Assembly (NCBI RefSeq): GCF_026248825.1
Contig: NZ_CP110973.1
Coordinates: forward strand, 3,491,001 to 3,555,000
Origin: Larkinella insperata
GTDB taxonomy: Bacteria > Bacteroidota > Bacteroidia > Cytophagales > Spirosomataceae
DNA length: 64,000 nucleotides
Direction of reading: 5' to 3'
Positions 19,493 to 28,170 of the stretch are shown here, piece by piece. The translations under genes and the position numbers were made by a program. The notes under the pieces are model-generated. The model did not search any database, was not told the DNA's origin, and saw only the letters and a list, made by a program, of their open reading frames with translations. Each line of letters opens with the position of its first letter. The first letter of the stretch is position 1.

Positions 19493-20512
19493 TTAACGAT
19501 CCAGCTCGACCATTGCTTTGATAACACCGTTGGCCGGATTCAGCCAGTCGGCAAACTGGTCTTTTACCTGGCCGAACTGCACCCGGTGTGTAATGTAAGT
19601 TATGGGGTCAATCAGCCCCTGTTTCAGCGAGTTCAGAACGTGTTCGAAATCCTGGCGGGTTGCGTTTCGGCTGCTCATCAGCGTGGCTTCCCGCTTATGA
19701 AATTCCGGATGACTCAAACAGACCTCCCCCCGCTGTAAACCGACCAGCACATACCGCCCGCCGTGGGCCATATACTGGAACGCGTTGTTGATGGCTTTCA
19801 GGTTGCCGGTGGCGTCGATGATAACCGTGGACATATCGCCGTTGGTGATGCTGCGGAGCTGCTCGGTTACGTCGGTCGAGCGGGCGTCAATTGTGTACGG
19901 TACCCGTAACTTCGTGCGGCAAAAGTCCAGCCGGGCTTCGTTGATGTCCATCGCGATTACCTGCCCGCCCGCAATACGGGCAAATTCCATCACGCCCAGA
20001 CCGATGGGGCCTGCACCAATCACCAGCACAAATTCACCCGCCTGAACAGCCGCCCGCCGAATGCCGTGTGCGCCGATGGACAGCGGTTCGGCCAGGGCCA
20101 GTTCGTCGAGACTCAACCCGTCGCCGTGCACCAGCGAATACGACGGAACGCTCAGGTATTCCACCATGCCCCCGTCCATGTGGACGCCCGAAACCCGCAG
20201 TTGGGCGCAGCAGTTGGTTTTTCCGGCCCGGCAGGCCACGCAGGTTCCGCAGTAGAAGTACGGAATGATGGTAACCTGTTCGCCCTTTTCGAAACCGGGG
20301 GCGTTGTCGAAATCAACCAGTTCGCCCGCCAGCTCGTGGCCCAGAATGCGGGGATATTCAAAAAACGGCTGCGTTCCTTCAAAGGCGTGCAGGTCGGTTC
20401 CGCAGATACCGATGCGCTTGATTTTGACAATGGCATGGCCCGGCGTCACTTCCGGTTTCTGGCCGGAACGGTATTCAAACTGGCCGGGCGTTGTGCAGAC
20501 TAAGGTTTCCAT
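19493..20512 (-). CDS. Zinc-binding alcohol/polyol dehydrogenase family protein
   Basis: Medium-chain dehydrogenase/reductase of 339 residues, cytosolic, probably oxidising a sugar alcohol or sugar acid with NAD(P). Catalytic zinc ligands are Cys37 (GICGTDLHAFEG) and the His59-Glu60 pair of ILGHELAGE. The structural zinc loop is present (Cys88, Cys91, Cys94 and Cys102 in YCGTCVACRAGKTNCC). The Rossmann motif VIGAGPIGLGVMEFAR follows near residue 165. The sequence resembles the sorbitol/galactitol/L-galactonate dehydrogenase group, but the substrate cannot be fixed. It stands alone, divergent from the M20 peptidase gene, and has a clear terminator. Confidence 0.9.
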   Translation of the reverse strand: METLVCTTPGQFEYRSGQKPEVTPGHAIVKIKRIGICGTDLHAFEGTQPFFEYPRILGHELAGELVDFDNAPGFEKGEQVTIIPYFYCGTCVACRAGKTNCCAQLRVSGVHMDGGMVEYLSVPSYSLVHGDGLSLDELALAEPLSIGAHGIRRAAVQAGEFVLVIGAGPIGLGVMEFARIAGGQVIAMDINEARLDFCRTKLRVPYTIDARSTDVTEQLRSITNGDMSTVIIDATGNLKAINNAFQYMAHGGRYVLVGLQRGEVCLSHPEFHKREATLMSSRNATRQDFEHVLNSLKQGLIDPITYITHRVQFGQVKDQFADWLNPANGVIKAMVELDR

Positions 20513-20750
20513 GATAGGGGATGAGTACCGGTCCTGAATCCCAACAGTAGGCAGGTGCGACCGGGTTAAGTGCGAAGATGGTTATTGATGGCTAAATAAT
20601 TCTACTCCAGGGGCAAATTGTTGCTATTTCTGGTAGAAAACCAGGACGCATTGGGCCACTTTCCTACATTAGACGGCCGTTTATTGAGCAGAAAAGCGGT
20701 TTTTTGCCGATAGCTTCTTAATTTGACCACCAACCTGAAGATTTTTCGAT

Positions 20751-22034
20751 ATGATCAAGTTTTACCTGAGTGCCTTGCTACTCCTGGGGGGACATTGTCT
20801 CGTCCGGAGCCAGTCGTTAGCACCCGTCGAAAAGAAAATTATCCAGACCGTGCGGCAGAACCAGCCCGATACGGAGAAGTTTCTCGAGAAAACCGTCAAC
20901 ATCAACAGCGGGACGCTCAACCTGGAAGGCGTGCGGGAAAATGGCAAACTGCTCGCGGCTGAGTTTGAGAAGCTAGGCTTCAAAACGGAATGGATTGCGC
21001 TGCCGGATTCGCTCAACCGGGCGGGACACCTGGTGGCAACCCGGCAGGGCAAACGCGGGAAAAAGCTGTTTTTGATTGGACACCTGGATACGGTTTTTGA
21101 GAAAAGTTTGCCGTTTGAACCCTTTACGCGCGTGAACGATTCGACGGCCACGGGGCAGGGCGCCAACGACATCAAGGGCGGCAACGTGCTGATTCTGGCG
21201 GCATTGAAAGCCCTTCACGCGCACGGTTTGCTGGACGATGTTTCGATTACGGCCTATTTTACGGGCGACGAAGAAAGCAGCGGTGGCAGCGAGAGCCGCC
21301 GGGATTTTATTGAACGGGCCCGCAAGTGCGACGTTGCGCTGGCGTTTGAAGGAGCGCAGGGGTTGAATACGGTAACAACGGGTCGGCGCGGTTCCAGCAG
21401 CTGGACGCTCAAGGTGGTCTCCCGAACGGGCCATTCATCGCGGGTCTTCAGCGATCTGGGCTACGGGGCCATTTTCGAAACCGCCCGCATTCTGAACGAA
21501 TTCCGGCGCGTGCTGGGGCAGGAGCAATACCTGACGTTCAACCCCGGCCTGATTATCGGCGGATCAGACATCAAATACGACGACAAGGCCGCCAAAGGGG
21601 AAACCACGGGAAAGACGAACATTGTGGCACCGTTGGCGCTGGTGAAGGGCGACCTGCGGTTTATCACGGAAAAACAAAAAGAAAGCGCCCGCGCCCGGAT
21701 GCGCGAAATCGTGGAAAAAAGCCTGCCCATTACCAAAGCCACCATTACGTTTGAAGACGGTATTCCGGCTATGGAACCGGCCGAAAAAAACGAGAAGCTG
21801 CGGGAGGTGGTCGATCAGATCAGCCGGGACATGGGGCTGGGGCCGGTTCAATCGGGGGATCCGGGTTCGCGGGGAGCGGGCGACGTTTCGTTTGTGGCCC
21901 AGTACCTGCCCTGTCTGGACGGTCTGGGCGCGTCGGGCAAGGGAGCGCATAGCATTGAGGAAGATATCAACCTGAAGCAATATCCCTTGCTGATTCAGCG
22001 GGCCGCCCTGCTGCTGTACCGCCTGACCCGCTGA
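20751..22034 (+). CDS. Secreted M20-family zinc peptidase (glutamate carboxypeptidase-like)
   Basis: Di-zinc exopeptidase or amidohydrolase of 427 residues with a signal peptide (about 1-21, ending LVRSQ), so periplasmic or secreted. The family metal motifs are present: GHLDTVF (His and Asp), GANDIKGG (bridging Asp) and TGDEESSGG (general-base Glu and metal Glu). A dimerisation-domain segment, RRGSSSWTLKVVSRTGHSS, and a terminal GKGAHSIEE histidine motif follow. The arrangement matches carboxypeptidase G2-type enzymes. The gene next to it encodes an outer-membrane barrel 71 bases downstream; shared function is not evident. The ATG at 20751 is chosen because it opens the signal peptide. Confidence 0.9.
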   Translation: MIKFYLSALLLLGGHCLVRSQSLAPVEKKIIQTVRQNQPDTEKFLEKTVNINSGTLNLEGVRENGKLLAAEFEKLGFKTEWIALPDSLNRAGHLVATRQGKRGKKLFLIGHLDTVFEKSLPFEPFTRVNDSTATGQGANDIKGGNVLILAALKALHAHGLLDDVSITAYFTGDEESSGGSESRRDFIERARKCDVALAFEGAQGLNTVTTGRRGSSSWTLKVVSRTGHSSRVFSDLGYGAIFETARILNEFRRVLGQEQYLTFNPGLIIGGSDIKYDDKAAKGETTGKTNIVAPLALVKGDLRFITEKQKESARARMREIVEKSLPITKATITFEDGIPAMEPAEKNEKLREVVDQISRDMGLGPVQSGDPGSRGAGDVSFVAQYLPCLDGLGASGKGAHSIEEDINLKQYPLLIQRAALLLYRLTR

Positions 22035-22105
22035 AGCTGAATACGGTTTGTAGAAAACTATTTGAAGGCGGACGAGTTAATCCGATGTCCACGCTTAATT
22101 AGCTT

Positions 22106-22855
22106 ATGAACCGTATTTTTCTCTCCCGAACGATCGCGCCGGTGTTGCTGCTGCTGATCGCACTGCCTCTTAAGGCCCAGTTTCGGCTCGACGTTGAATC
22201 GGGTCTGGTACTCGGAACGGCCTACACGGATGTCAGGATTCCGAATCAGGGCGGTACGCTCGTTGATCTGGCTCAGCAGTTGAGCACAAACCCCAAGGTA
22301 TTTTACCGGGCCCGGCTGGGCTACACCATTGCCAACCGGCACACGGTTTCGGTTTTGTACGCTCCGCTGACAGTTCGTTATGAGGGGCGGTTCAACCAGG
22401 ATATCAATTACAACAACGTCGTTTTTCCGGCAAACCAGCCGACGACGGTTTTCTACAAGTTTAATTCGTACCGGCTGACGTATCGTTACGATTTTGTGAC
22501 CCGCGACCGCTGGCGGGTAGGGGCGGGGCTTACGGCGAAAATCCGGGATGCAAATGTGCGGTTTGAAGGCGAATCGCGGCAGACGGGTTACGATAACGTC
22601 GGGTTTGTTCCGCTGGTCAACTTCTACGCGGCATACACGCCCGGAGATCGTTTGACGGTGCTGCTGGAGGGCGACGCGCTGGGTGCGCGGGCGGGCCGGG
22701 CGGAAGATATTTTTCTGGGAGCGGCTTACAAACTCAGTCCTGCCCTGTCTCTAAAAGCGGGCTACCGGGTGGTGGAAGGCGGGGCCGATACGCAGGAAAT
22801 TTACACATTTACCTGGATCAACTACGCATCAGTGGGCCTGCTGGTAACGTTTTAA
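22106..22855 (+). CDS. Outer-membrane beta-barrel protein of unknown role
   Basis: A 249-residue product with a signal peptide (about 1-25, ending PLKAQ) and alternating hydrophobic/aromatic beta-strands through the C-terminus (WINYASVGLLVTF, ending in Phe as barrel proteins do). Strand-like repeats such as RLTYRYDFVTRDRWRVGAGL suggest an 8- to 12-stranded barrel similar to OmpW/OmpA-type small barrels. It may be expressed with the M20 peptidase gene 71 bases upstream. I do not recognise a specific function. Confidence 0.75.
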   Translation: MNRIFLSRTIAPVLLLLIALPLKAQFRLDVESGLVLGTAYTDVRIPNQGGTLVDLAQQLSTNPKVFYRARLGYTIANRHTVSVLYAPLTVRYEGRFNQDINYNNVVFPANQPTTVFYKFNSYRLTYRYDFVTRDRWRVGAGLTAKIRDANVRFEGESRQTGYDNVGFVPLVNFYAAYTPGDRLTVLLEGDALGARAGRAEDIFLGAAYKLSPALSLKAGYRVVEGGADTQEIYTFTWINYASVGLLVTF

Positions 22856-22912
22856 CATCTGGTTAGAATGACCGTGAGAAAAACGGTCTTGGAAAGCGGG
22901 AAATTATACCAT

Positions 22913-22957
22913 AAAAAAGCGGCCACTCCAACGATTTGGGGTGGCCGCTTTAGTTAT
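22913..22957. terminator. Bidirectional intrinsic terminator between convergent genes
   Basis: A 14-base-pair stem with one G-T pair (22916-22929 with 22938-22951, aaagcggccac...) and an 8-base loop. An A-run precedes it (T-run on the minus strand) and a T-rich stretch follows. It serves the barrel gene (plus) and the ScyD-like gene (minus). Confidence 0.8.
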
Positions 22958-22963
22958 TTTCAA

Positions 22964-24043
22964 TTAGTGCGTAGCCGTTAATTTTACAATTATTCCCGGG
23001 CCATAATAGAGCGCATAGTAGGTGTCTGTGGTGCTGCTGGAAAGAATGTCAACAGCGGTGACATACGGCGGAAGACCCGGCGAAAACAAATTTCCGCTGG
23101 CATTGCCCCCGTCCATCTCGCCGTTGGCCACGCGCGATGGGGTCGAAAAACCAAACTCCGTTACGATGGGCTTGTTGCCGGGCGTCAGCGCGATGCTGGT
23201 CAGGCCCGAGAATTTGTCCTGGTAAACCATGGGTGTAACGGGAGCCGCTGCACTGCCACTTACTTTATAAATGGCTGACAAACCGGTGGGGAACGGGAAG
23301 CCTACCAAGGTGGTGACCAAAAAGTCGGTACCGTTGAAAACAATCCCGGTCGGTACGGCATCGATGGTCGGCGGGCCCACCGGGGTCGGATTCGGAACGT
23401 CCGGGAAGACGGCGTAAACGCTCAGTGCGCCGTTGTCTTTGTCCCGGCGGATGATGGCATTGGCGCCCGCATCGGTGATAAACAAATCGCCATCCGGCCC
23501 GAATGTCAGATCATACGGGTTCGAATCCGCGGGGTCCGGCGCGTTGGGGTGAAAACTGCGAATGGTGGTTCCCAGGTCGATGCCGGCTAGTGAACTGGCC
23601 TGAATCGGAGCGCTGCTGCCGGGAACAAAGCCGGAAACGTCCACAATGTAGAGCTTATCTTCGGTGCCGTGCAGAATGTACAGTTTACCGTCTTTGTAAG
23701 CCAGGTGGTTAAGTCCTTCCGGCGAATTCTCGGGGCTCATGGCCGAAGCAAAACCGGCGATGGCGGTGAAGGTTCCGGTTGGGGTGATTACCGATACCTG
23801 CCCGTTGTTGACCGTGCCGCTCCCGGCCTGAGTAACCCACAAATTGCCCTTGTCGTCTTCGGCCAGGCCGATGGGCGACAGCAATCCGGCGGCTACCGGT
23901 GGTCCGGGGGCTGCCGTTAAGGTCATGGGGTTAGGAAACTGGTGGTCCTGAAGGAGCTGCTGGCAGCTTGTAACCGTGAACAGGCAGCTTCCGACAATCA
24001 CTAGCGTCAGCAGCCAGCGAAGTGAAAAGGATGAGGTAGTCAT
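22964..24043 (-). CDS. ScyD/ScyE-like beta-propeller lipoprotein
   Basis: Probable periplasmic or surface lipoprotein of 359 residues. The signal ends in VTSC (Cys27 is the likely lipidated residue). The body is a six-bladed NHL/SMP-30-like propeller, with repeated blade signatures such as GLLSPIGLAEDDKGNLWVTQ, NPYDLTFGPDGDLFITDAGA and NAIIRRDKDNG. This matches the family annotated ScyD/ScyE, named for scytonemin-cluster proteins. Outside cyanobacteria that name does not imply scytonemin synthesis. No other pigment genes are nearby, so the role is open. Confidence 0.82.
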   Translation of the reverse strand: MTTSSFSLRWLLTLVIVGSCLFTVTSCQQLLQDHQFPNPMTLTAAPGPPVAAGLLSPIGLAEDDKGNLWVTQAGSGTVNNGQVSVITPTGTFTAIAGFASAMSPENSPEGLNHLAYKDGKLYILHGTEDKLYIVDVSGFVPGSSAPIQASSLAGIDLGTTIRSFHPNAPDPADSNPYDLTFGPDGDLFITDAGANAIIRRDKDNGALSVYAVFPDVPNPTPVGPPTIDAVPTGIVFNGTDFLVTTLVGFPFPTGLSAIYKVSGSAAAPVTPMVYQDKFSGLTSIALTPGNKPIVTEFGFSTPSRVANGEMDGGNASGNLFSPGLPPYVTAVDILSSSTTDTYYALYYGPGIIVKLTATH

Positions 24044-24360
24044 TCCCGAAATGGTTTGAGGTATAAACGATTGAAAGGTAGAAGGAACTTAAATGAAATG
24101 CGTTGCAAGGTAATTTATCGGACAAATCAGTGTATTCATAATTTATTATCTGGCAGCAATTTTTTTGGTTGAAACCGCACGTTTCGCCAATCAACCGGAT
24201 TTACCACCAAAAAGACAAAATGAGGTTTTTATTTAACGGTGAATTTGACAACGTGTAGGTAAAATTACTGTCTGAGAACTAGGAAAATAAGGCTTGCATA
24301 TATGGTGATATTTGTCTTAATTTTCAGCGCCTTAACTCAAACAGTTCAATCTCTATACAT
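24044..24360. other. Divergent intergenic region
   Basis: 317 AT-rich bases between the ScyD-like lipoprotein (minus) and the response regulator (plus). A weak stem (ggttga with tcaacc, around 24170-24200) is visible. No RNA gene or confident promoter box was found. Confidence 0.35.
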
Positions 24361-24987
24361 GTGAAAACTTCTATCGTAATTGTCGTAGACCATCACTTGC
24401 TGGCCCAGGCGCTGTCTGACTTGATCCAGGAGTTTGAAACGTATGAAGTACGCTATGTCGCCGAAAATGGGCGCGACCTGATTCGGTACCTGGGCCGCGG
24501 AACCCTCCCGGACATGGTATTGCTGGATATCAGCATGCCCGATATGGATGGGTATGAAACGGCCAAGTACCTGAAAGAGCGCCATCCCGCCATTAAAGTG
24601 CTGGCGTTGTCGATGCGGGACCGGGGTGAAAGCAGTACCCGAAGTTATTTGCCCAAAGGCAACCGACCGGCCGACCTGCGCGAAGCCCTCGATCATCTCC
24701 GCACCAAAAACGATCGCTATTCCGAGTTCATGACCAACCGGATTATTCGGAGTCTGAACGGAGCGGCCAAGGGAATACCGCTGGAGTATTATCATTTCAG
24801 CGAACGGGAACGGACCTTCCTGAAAATGGCGTGCAGCGATATGACCTACGCCGAGATCGCCGACAAAATGTGCGTCAGCGCGCGGACCGTTGACGGGTAC
24901 CGGGAGGCAATTTTTCAGAAAATGCAGGTCAAAAGCCGGGTTGGCATGGCCATGACGGCCGTTCGCTGGGGCCTGGTGAAGTTATAA
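24361..24987 (+). CDS. LuxR/NarL-type response regulator with altered acidic pocket
   Basis: DNA-binding response regulator of 208 residues, starting at GTG. The receiver domain (about 1-120) has the phospho-acceptor Asp in LLDISMPDMDG and the conserved Lys in SYLPKG. The usual Asp-Asp pair before the first helix reads Asp-His (VVDHHLLAQ), so one magnesium-binding acid is replaced. The linker and C-terminal HTH (about 140-205, FSERERTFLKMACSDMTYAEIADKMCVSARTVDGYREAIFQKM) are of the LuxR type. No histidine kinase lies within 20 kb in this direction. It may respond to a distant kinase, or act without classical phosphorylation. Confidence 0.88.
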   Translation: MKTSIVIVVDHHLLAQALSDLIQEFETYEVRYVAENGRDLIRYLGRGTLPDMVLLDISMPDMDGYETAKYLKERHPAIKVLALSMRDRGESSTRSYLPKGNRPADLREALDHLRTKNDRYSEFMTNRIIRSLNGAAKGIPLEYYHFSERERTFLKMACSDMTYAEIADKMCVSARTVDGYREAIFQKMQVKSRVGMAMTAVRWGLVKL

Positions 24988-25011
24988 GCCGATTATCTCC
25001 AATTTTTACTG

Positions 25012-25019
25012 TACTTTTG
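25012..25019 (+). promoter_or_regulatory. Candidate -7 box upstream of metF
   Basis: TACTTTTG matches the Bacteroidetes -7 consensus TAnnTTTG, about 100 bases before the metF start. No clear -33 TTTG partner is seen at the usual distance. Confidence 0.4.
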
Positions 25020-25121
25020 TACCGGTGTACGGCTGGGTGGTAACTACGGCCGTACATTGTTTTCATTCGGCTTCGGCGCGGAGCAGTCCGTGTCGTAACT
25101 ACTGTTCCAAAACAACACCAC

Positions 25122-26081
25122 ATGGCGAAAGTTTCTGATCACATCCGTCAGGCAAACGGAAAAACGATCTTTTCAATTGAAGTTATCCCCCCCATCAAAG
25201 GCGACAATCTCAAAAATCTGCTGGACAACATTGAACCCCTGATGGAGTTCAAGCCGCCGTTCATCGATGTCACCTACCACCGTGAAGAGTACATCGAGCG
25301 GCCCGAACCCGATGGCACCATCAGCAAAATCATCACCCGCAAACGGCCCGGTACCGTCGGCATCTGTTCCGCTATTCTCCATAAATTTGGCGTTGACCCG
25401 GTTCCGCATGTTCTCTGTGGCGGTTTTACGCGGGACGAAACCGAGGATTTTCTGGTTGATTTGAATTACCTCGGCATTGATAATGTGCTGGTATTGCGGG
25501 GGGATCCGGCTAAACCGTTCGATACCTTCAAGCCCAAAAACAATGGGTATTCGTACGCCAGTGAACTGGTGGAGCAGGTGGCCAACATGAACCGGGGCGT
25601 GTACCTGCACGAGAGCGACCACACGATGACTCCCAGCGACTTCTGCATTGGGGTGGCCGCCTATCCCGAAAAACACTTTGAAGCCGTCGACCACGAAACC
25701 GATTTTAAATACCTGAAACTAAAGGTCGATAAAGGGGCCGATTACATCGTGACCCAGATGTTTTTCGACAATCAGAAGTATTTCGATTTCGTTCAGAAAT
25801 GCCGGGATGCGGGCATTACGGTACCCATCATTCCGGGCCTGAAACCGCTGAGTACCCGCAAACAATTGCAGGTTCTGCCGCGGTTGTTTCACCTCGAAAT
25901 GCCCCAGGATTTGGTCAAAGCCGTTGAAGGCTGCGAAAACGATGCACAGGCGCGGCAGGTAGGCGTCGAGTGGAGCGTGCAGCAGTGCCGGGAACTAACC
26001 AAAGCGGGTGTACCGGGGCTGCACTTCTATACGATGGGCAAATCGGATAATGTTATCAAAATTGCCCGGGAGATTTTTTAA
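25122..26081 (+). CDS. metF: 5,10-methylenetetrahydrofolate reductase
   Basis: FAD enzyme that reduces methylene-THF to methyl-THF for methionine synthesis. The product is 319 residues, close to the bacterial MetF length, with one TIM-barrel domain. Family landmarks are FSIEVIPP (the conserved catalytic Glu), PHVLCGGFTRDETEDFLVDL, NVLVLRGDP (FAD-contacting region), the DFCIGVAAYPEKH motif, GADYIVTQMFFDN and IIPGLKPL. It is monocistronic by context and is followed by a strong hairpin. Cystathionine beta-synthase lies 5 kb downstream, but the two are not in one operon. Confidence 0.97.
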   Translation: MAKVSDHIRQANGKTIFSIEVIPPIKGDNLKNLLDNIEPLMEFKPPFIDVTYHREEYIERPEPDGTISKIITRKRPGTVGICSAILHKFGVDPVPHVLCGGFTRDETEDFLVDLNYLGIDNVLVLRGDPAKPFDTFKPKNNGYSYASELVEQVANMNRGVYLHESDHTMTPSDFCIGVAAYPEKHFEAVDHETDFKYLKLKVDKGADYIVTQMFFDNQKYFDFVQKCRDAGITVPIIPGLKPLSTRKQLQVLPRLFHLEMPQDLVKAVEGCENDAQARQVGVEWSVQQCRELTKAGVPGLHFYTMGKSDNVIKIAREIF

Positions 26082-26096
26082 TAGCCTGCCTGTTTT

Positions 26097-26132
26097 CCGA
26101 AGGCGCTTTATCAGCGAGTAAAGCGCCTTCGG
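26097..26132 (+). repeat. Perfect stem-loop between metF and the GH32 gene
   Basis: 14-base arms (ccgaaggcgcttta, 26097-26110 and 26119-26132) enclose an 8-base loop. There is no T-run, so it may protect the metF mRNA end or act as a weak terminator. Confidence 0.6.
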
Positions 26133-26165
26133 GAGTGGAGAAAGGAACTCTAAACCCACATTACC

Positions 26166-27680
26166 ATGAAACTCACGCTGATTGGCCTGGCTTTTGGTCT
26201 GGCCCTGCACGCGTTGTCGGGCTTTGCGCAGGATGCGGCTTACAACCAGCCATACCGTCCTCAATACCATTTTTCGCCCCGCATCAACTGGACCAACGAC
26301 CCCAATGGGCTGGTCTACCACGAGGGGGAATACCACCTGTTTTACCAGTACAATCCGAAGGGCATTCGCTGGGGCCACATGACCTGGGGCCATGCCGTCA
26401 GCCCGGATCTGTTTCACTGGAAAGAACTGCCCCCCGCCATTGCCGAAGACGAGAAAGGAATGATTTTTTCGGGCAGTTGCGTGGTCGATGCGAAAAACAC
26501 GAGCGGTTTTAGCAAAAACGGCGCCGTGCCGATGGTGGCGATTTACACGAACCACCGCGAAAATAATCAGAGCCAGCACATTGCTTACAGCCTGGATAAA
26601 GGCCGGACCTGGACAAAATACGAGGCCAACCCGGTGATTGACCTGAGCCAAAAAGACTTTCGCGATCCGAGCGTGTTCTGGCACGAACCGTCCAAACGCT
26701 GGATTATGACGGTTGTGTTACCGACCGAGAAAAAAGCCCTTTTTTACAGTTCTACCAACCTGAAACAGTGGAACAAAACCGGCGAGTTTGCGTCGGCCGA
26801 TACGCCGGGAAATATCTGGGAGTGTCCGGCTTTGCTGGAAATACCGGTTGCGGGGTCAAAGCGCACGAAGTGGCTGCTGTTCATTTCAATCGGGGCCGGA
26901 ACGCCCGCCGGTGGCTCGGGAATGCAGTATTACATCGGCGATTTCAACGGTAAAGCGTTTCGTAGTGATTTCAAACAGGGTGATGTGCGGTTTGTTGATT
27001 ACGGCAAGGATTACTACGCGGCCATCACGTACAACAACACGCCCCGCAAAATCAGCCTGGGCTGGCTCAACAACTGGCAATACGCCAACGACATACCGAC
27101 GAATCCGTTCCGGGGGGCCATGACCCTGCCGCGCGAACTGAAGATCGTGCAGATGAAAAAGGGCTACGAGCTTCGGCAGGAGGTGGTGAAGGAAATCCGT
27201 CCGCTCGCGTCGGACAGCTTTCAGTGGCGCGGGCTCGACACCAAAGAATTAAACCGCAGCCTGGACTCAAACCGCATTAAAGGCGATGTTTACGTGCTGA
27301 CGTTCGAAGCGGAGGTGACGGGCGCGGCTTCGGGCGATGTGGGGGTTAAAGTGCGGAAAGGCGGGGGCGAAGAAACGCTGATTGGTTACAACACCGCCCG
27401 TCAGGAAGTGTACGTAGACCGCACACGCTCCGGCAAAACCGATTTTAAAAAAGAGTTTAGCGGGCGGTTTGTGGCCCCGTTGAAGCGGGAGGATCTGGCG
27501 AATGGCCGGATCAAAATGCAGATTTTTGTGGACCGCTCGTCGGTCGAGGTGTTTGTCAATGACGGTCAGGTCACCTCAACGAATCTGATCTTTCCCAAAC
27601 CCGACAGCCAGGGCTTCGAGTTTTTCGGCGACGGTTTTCGGGCGGTCACCATCCGGAATATTGAATCGGTCTGGCCGTAA
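26166..27680 (+). CDS. Glycoside hydrolase family 32 fructanase (levanase/inulinase/invertase type)
   Basis: Secreted retaining beta-fructosidase of 504 residues. A signal peptide (1-22) is followed by the five-bladed propeller with the GH32 catalytic triad. The nucleophile is Asp45 in NWTNDPNG, the transition-state stabiliser is Asp167 in FRDPSVFW, and the acid/base is Glu219 in WECP. A C-terminal beta-sandwich (about 355-500, IKMQIFVDRSSVEVFVNDG) is present, as is normal. No fructan SusCD pair or fructokinase is adjacent, so it acts as an isolated gene here; whether it prefers levan, inulin or sucrose cannot be told. Confidence 0.96.
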   Translation: MKLTLIGLAFGLALHALSGFAQDAAYNQPYRPQYHFSPRINWTNDPNGLVYHEGEYHLFYQYNPKGIRWGHMTWGHAVSPDLFHWKELPPAIAEDEKGMIFSGSCVVDAKNTSGFSKNGAVPMVAIYTNHRENNQSQHIAYSLDKGRTWTKYEANPVIDLSQKDFRDPSVFWHEPSKRWIMTVVLPTEKKALFYSSTNLKQWNKTGEFASADTPGNIWECPALLEIPVAGSKRTKWLLFISIGAGTPAGGSGMQYYIGDFNGKAFRSDFKQGDVRFVDYGKDYYAAITYNNTPRKISLGWLNNWQYANDIPTNPFRGAMTLPRELKIVQMKKGYELRQEVVKEIRPLASDSFQWRGLDTKELNRSLDSNRIKGDVYVLTFEAEVTGAASGDVGVKVRKGGGEETLIGYNTARQEVYVDRTRSGKTDFKKEFSGRFVAPLKREDLANGRIKMQIFVDRSSVEVFVNDGQVTSTNLIFPKPDSQGFEFFGDGFRAVTIRNIESVWP

Positions 27681-27710
27681 GTAAGAAACTTGTCTTAAAC
27701 CCACTCTGCC

Positions 27711-28142
27711 ATGAAATTCATTCTGCTCGTTTTCGGGCTTCTGGTTAGCCCGTTTTTGTATGCCCAGCGGTCTGCTGCGGAAAAAGCCGTATTAGCGGTT
27801 GAGCAGCAACGGTTTGACGCGCAGGTTACCCGCAATTATGCCGTCCTGGAAAACGTGCTGGGCGATGATCTGGTCTACAACCATTCGAACGGGTTGCAGG
27901 ACACCAAGGAGTCGTACATTCAGGCGCTCAAAGACGGCAAACAGCGCTACGAAGCCATTGGTGTTCAGGAGCAAAAGATTCAGATACACGGCAACACGGC
28001 AATTATCAGCGGTATTTGTCTCGTCCGGGCAACCAACAACGGGCAAACCATTAATTCCAAACTGCGCTACCTCGACGTGTATGTCAAGAAAGGTCCACAG
28101 TGGCAGATGGTGGCCTGGCAATCACTGAAATTACCGGATTGA
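27711..28142 (+). CDS. Exported NTF2-like (DUF4440) protein
   Basis: A 143-residue protein with a signal peptide (about 1-19, ending FLYAQ) and an alpha+beta-cone fold of the SnoaL/DUF4440 kind. Typical segments are VLENVLGDDLVYNHSNG, TAIISGICLVRATNNGQTI and the last strand, PQWQMVAWQS. Such proteins bind small ligands or act as isomerase-like enzymes; no specific role can be read. It starts 30 bases after GH32, so co-transcription is plausible. Confidence 0.8.
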   Translation: MKFILLVFGLLVSPFLYAQRSAAEKAVLAVEQQRFDAQVTRNYAVLENVLGDDLVYNHSNGLQDTKESYIQALKDGKQRYEAIGVQEQKIQIHGNTAIISGICLVRATNNGQTINSKLRYLDVYVKKGPQWQMVAWQSLKLPD

Positions 28143-28170
28143 CGGTTTGGATACCTGACCAAGGCTACAA

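Noticed and set aside
22964..24043. A scytonemin pigment pathway suggested by the ScyD/ScyE family name
   Set aside because: No other pigment genes are nearby; the fold is a generic beta-propeller.
24996..25121. Possible riboswitch before metF
   Set aside because: No recognisable S-adenosylmethionine or cobalamin-type conserved boxes or pairing; only a promoter-like box is supportable.
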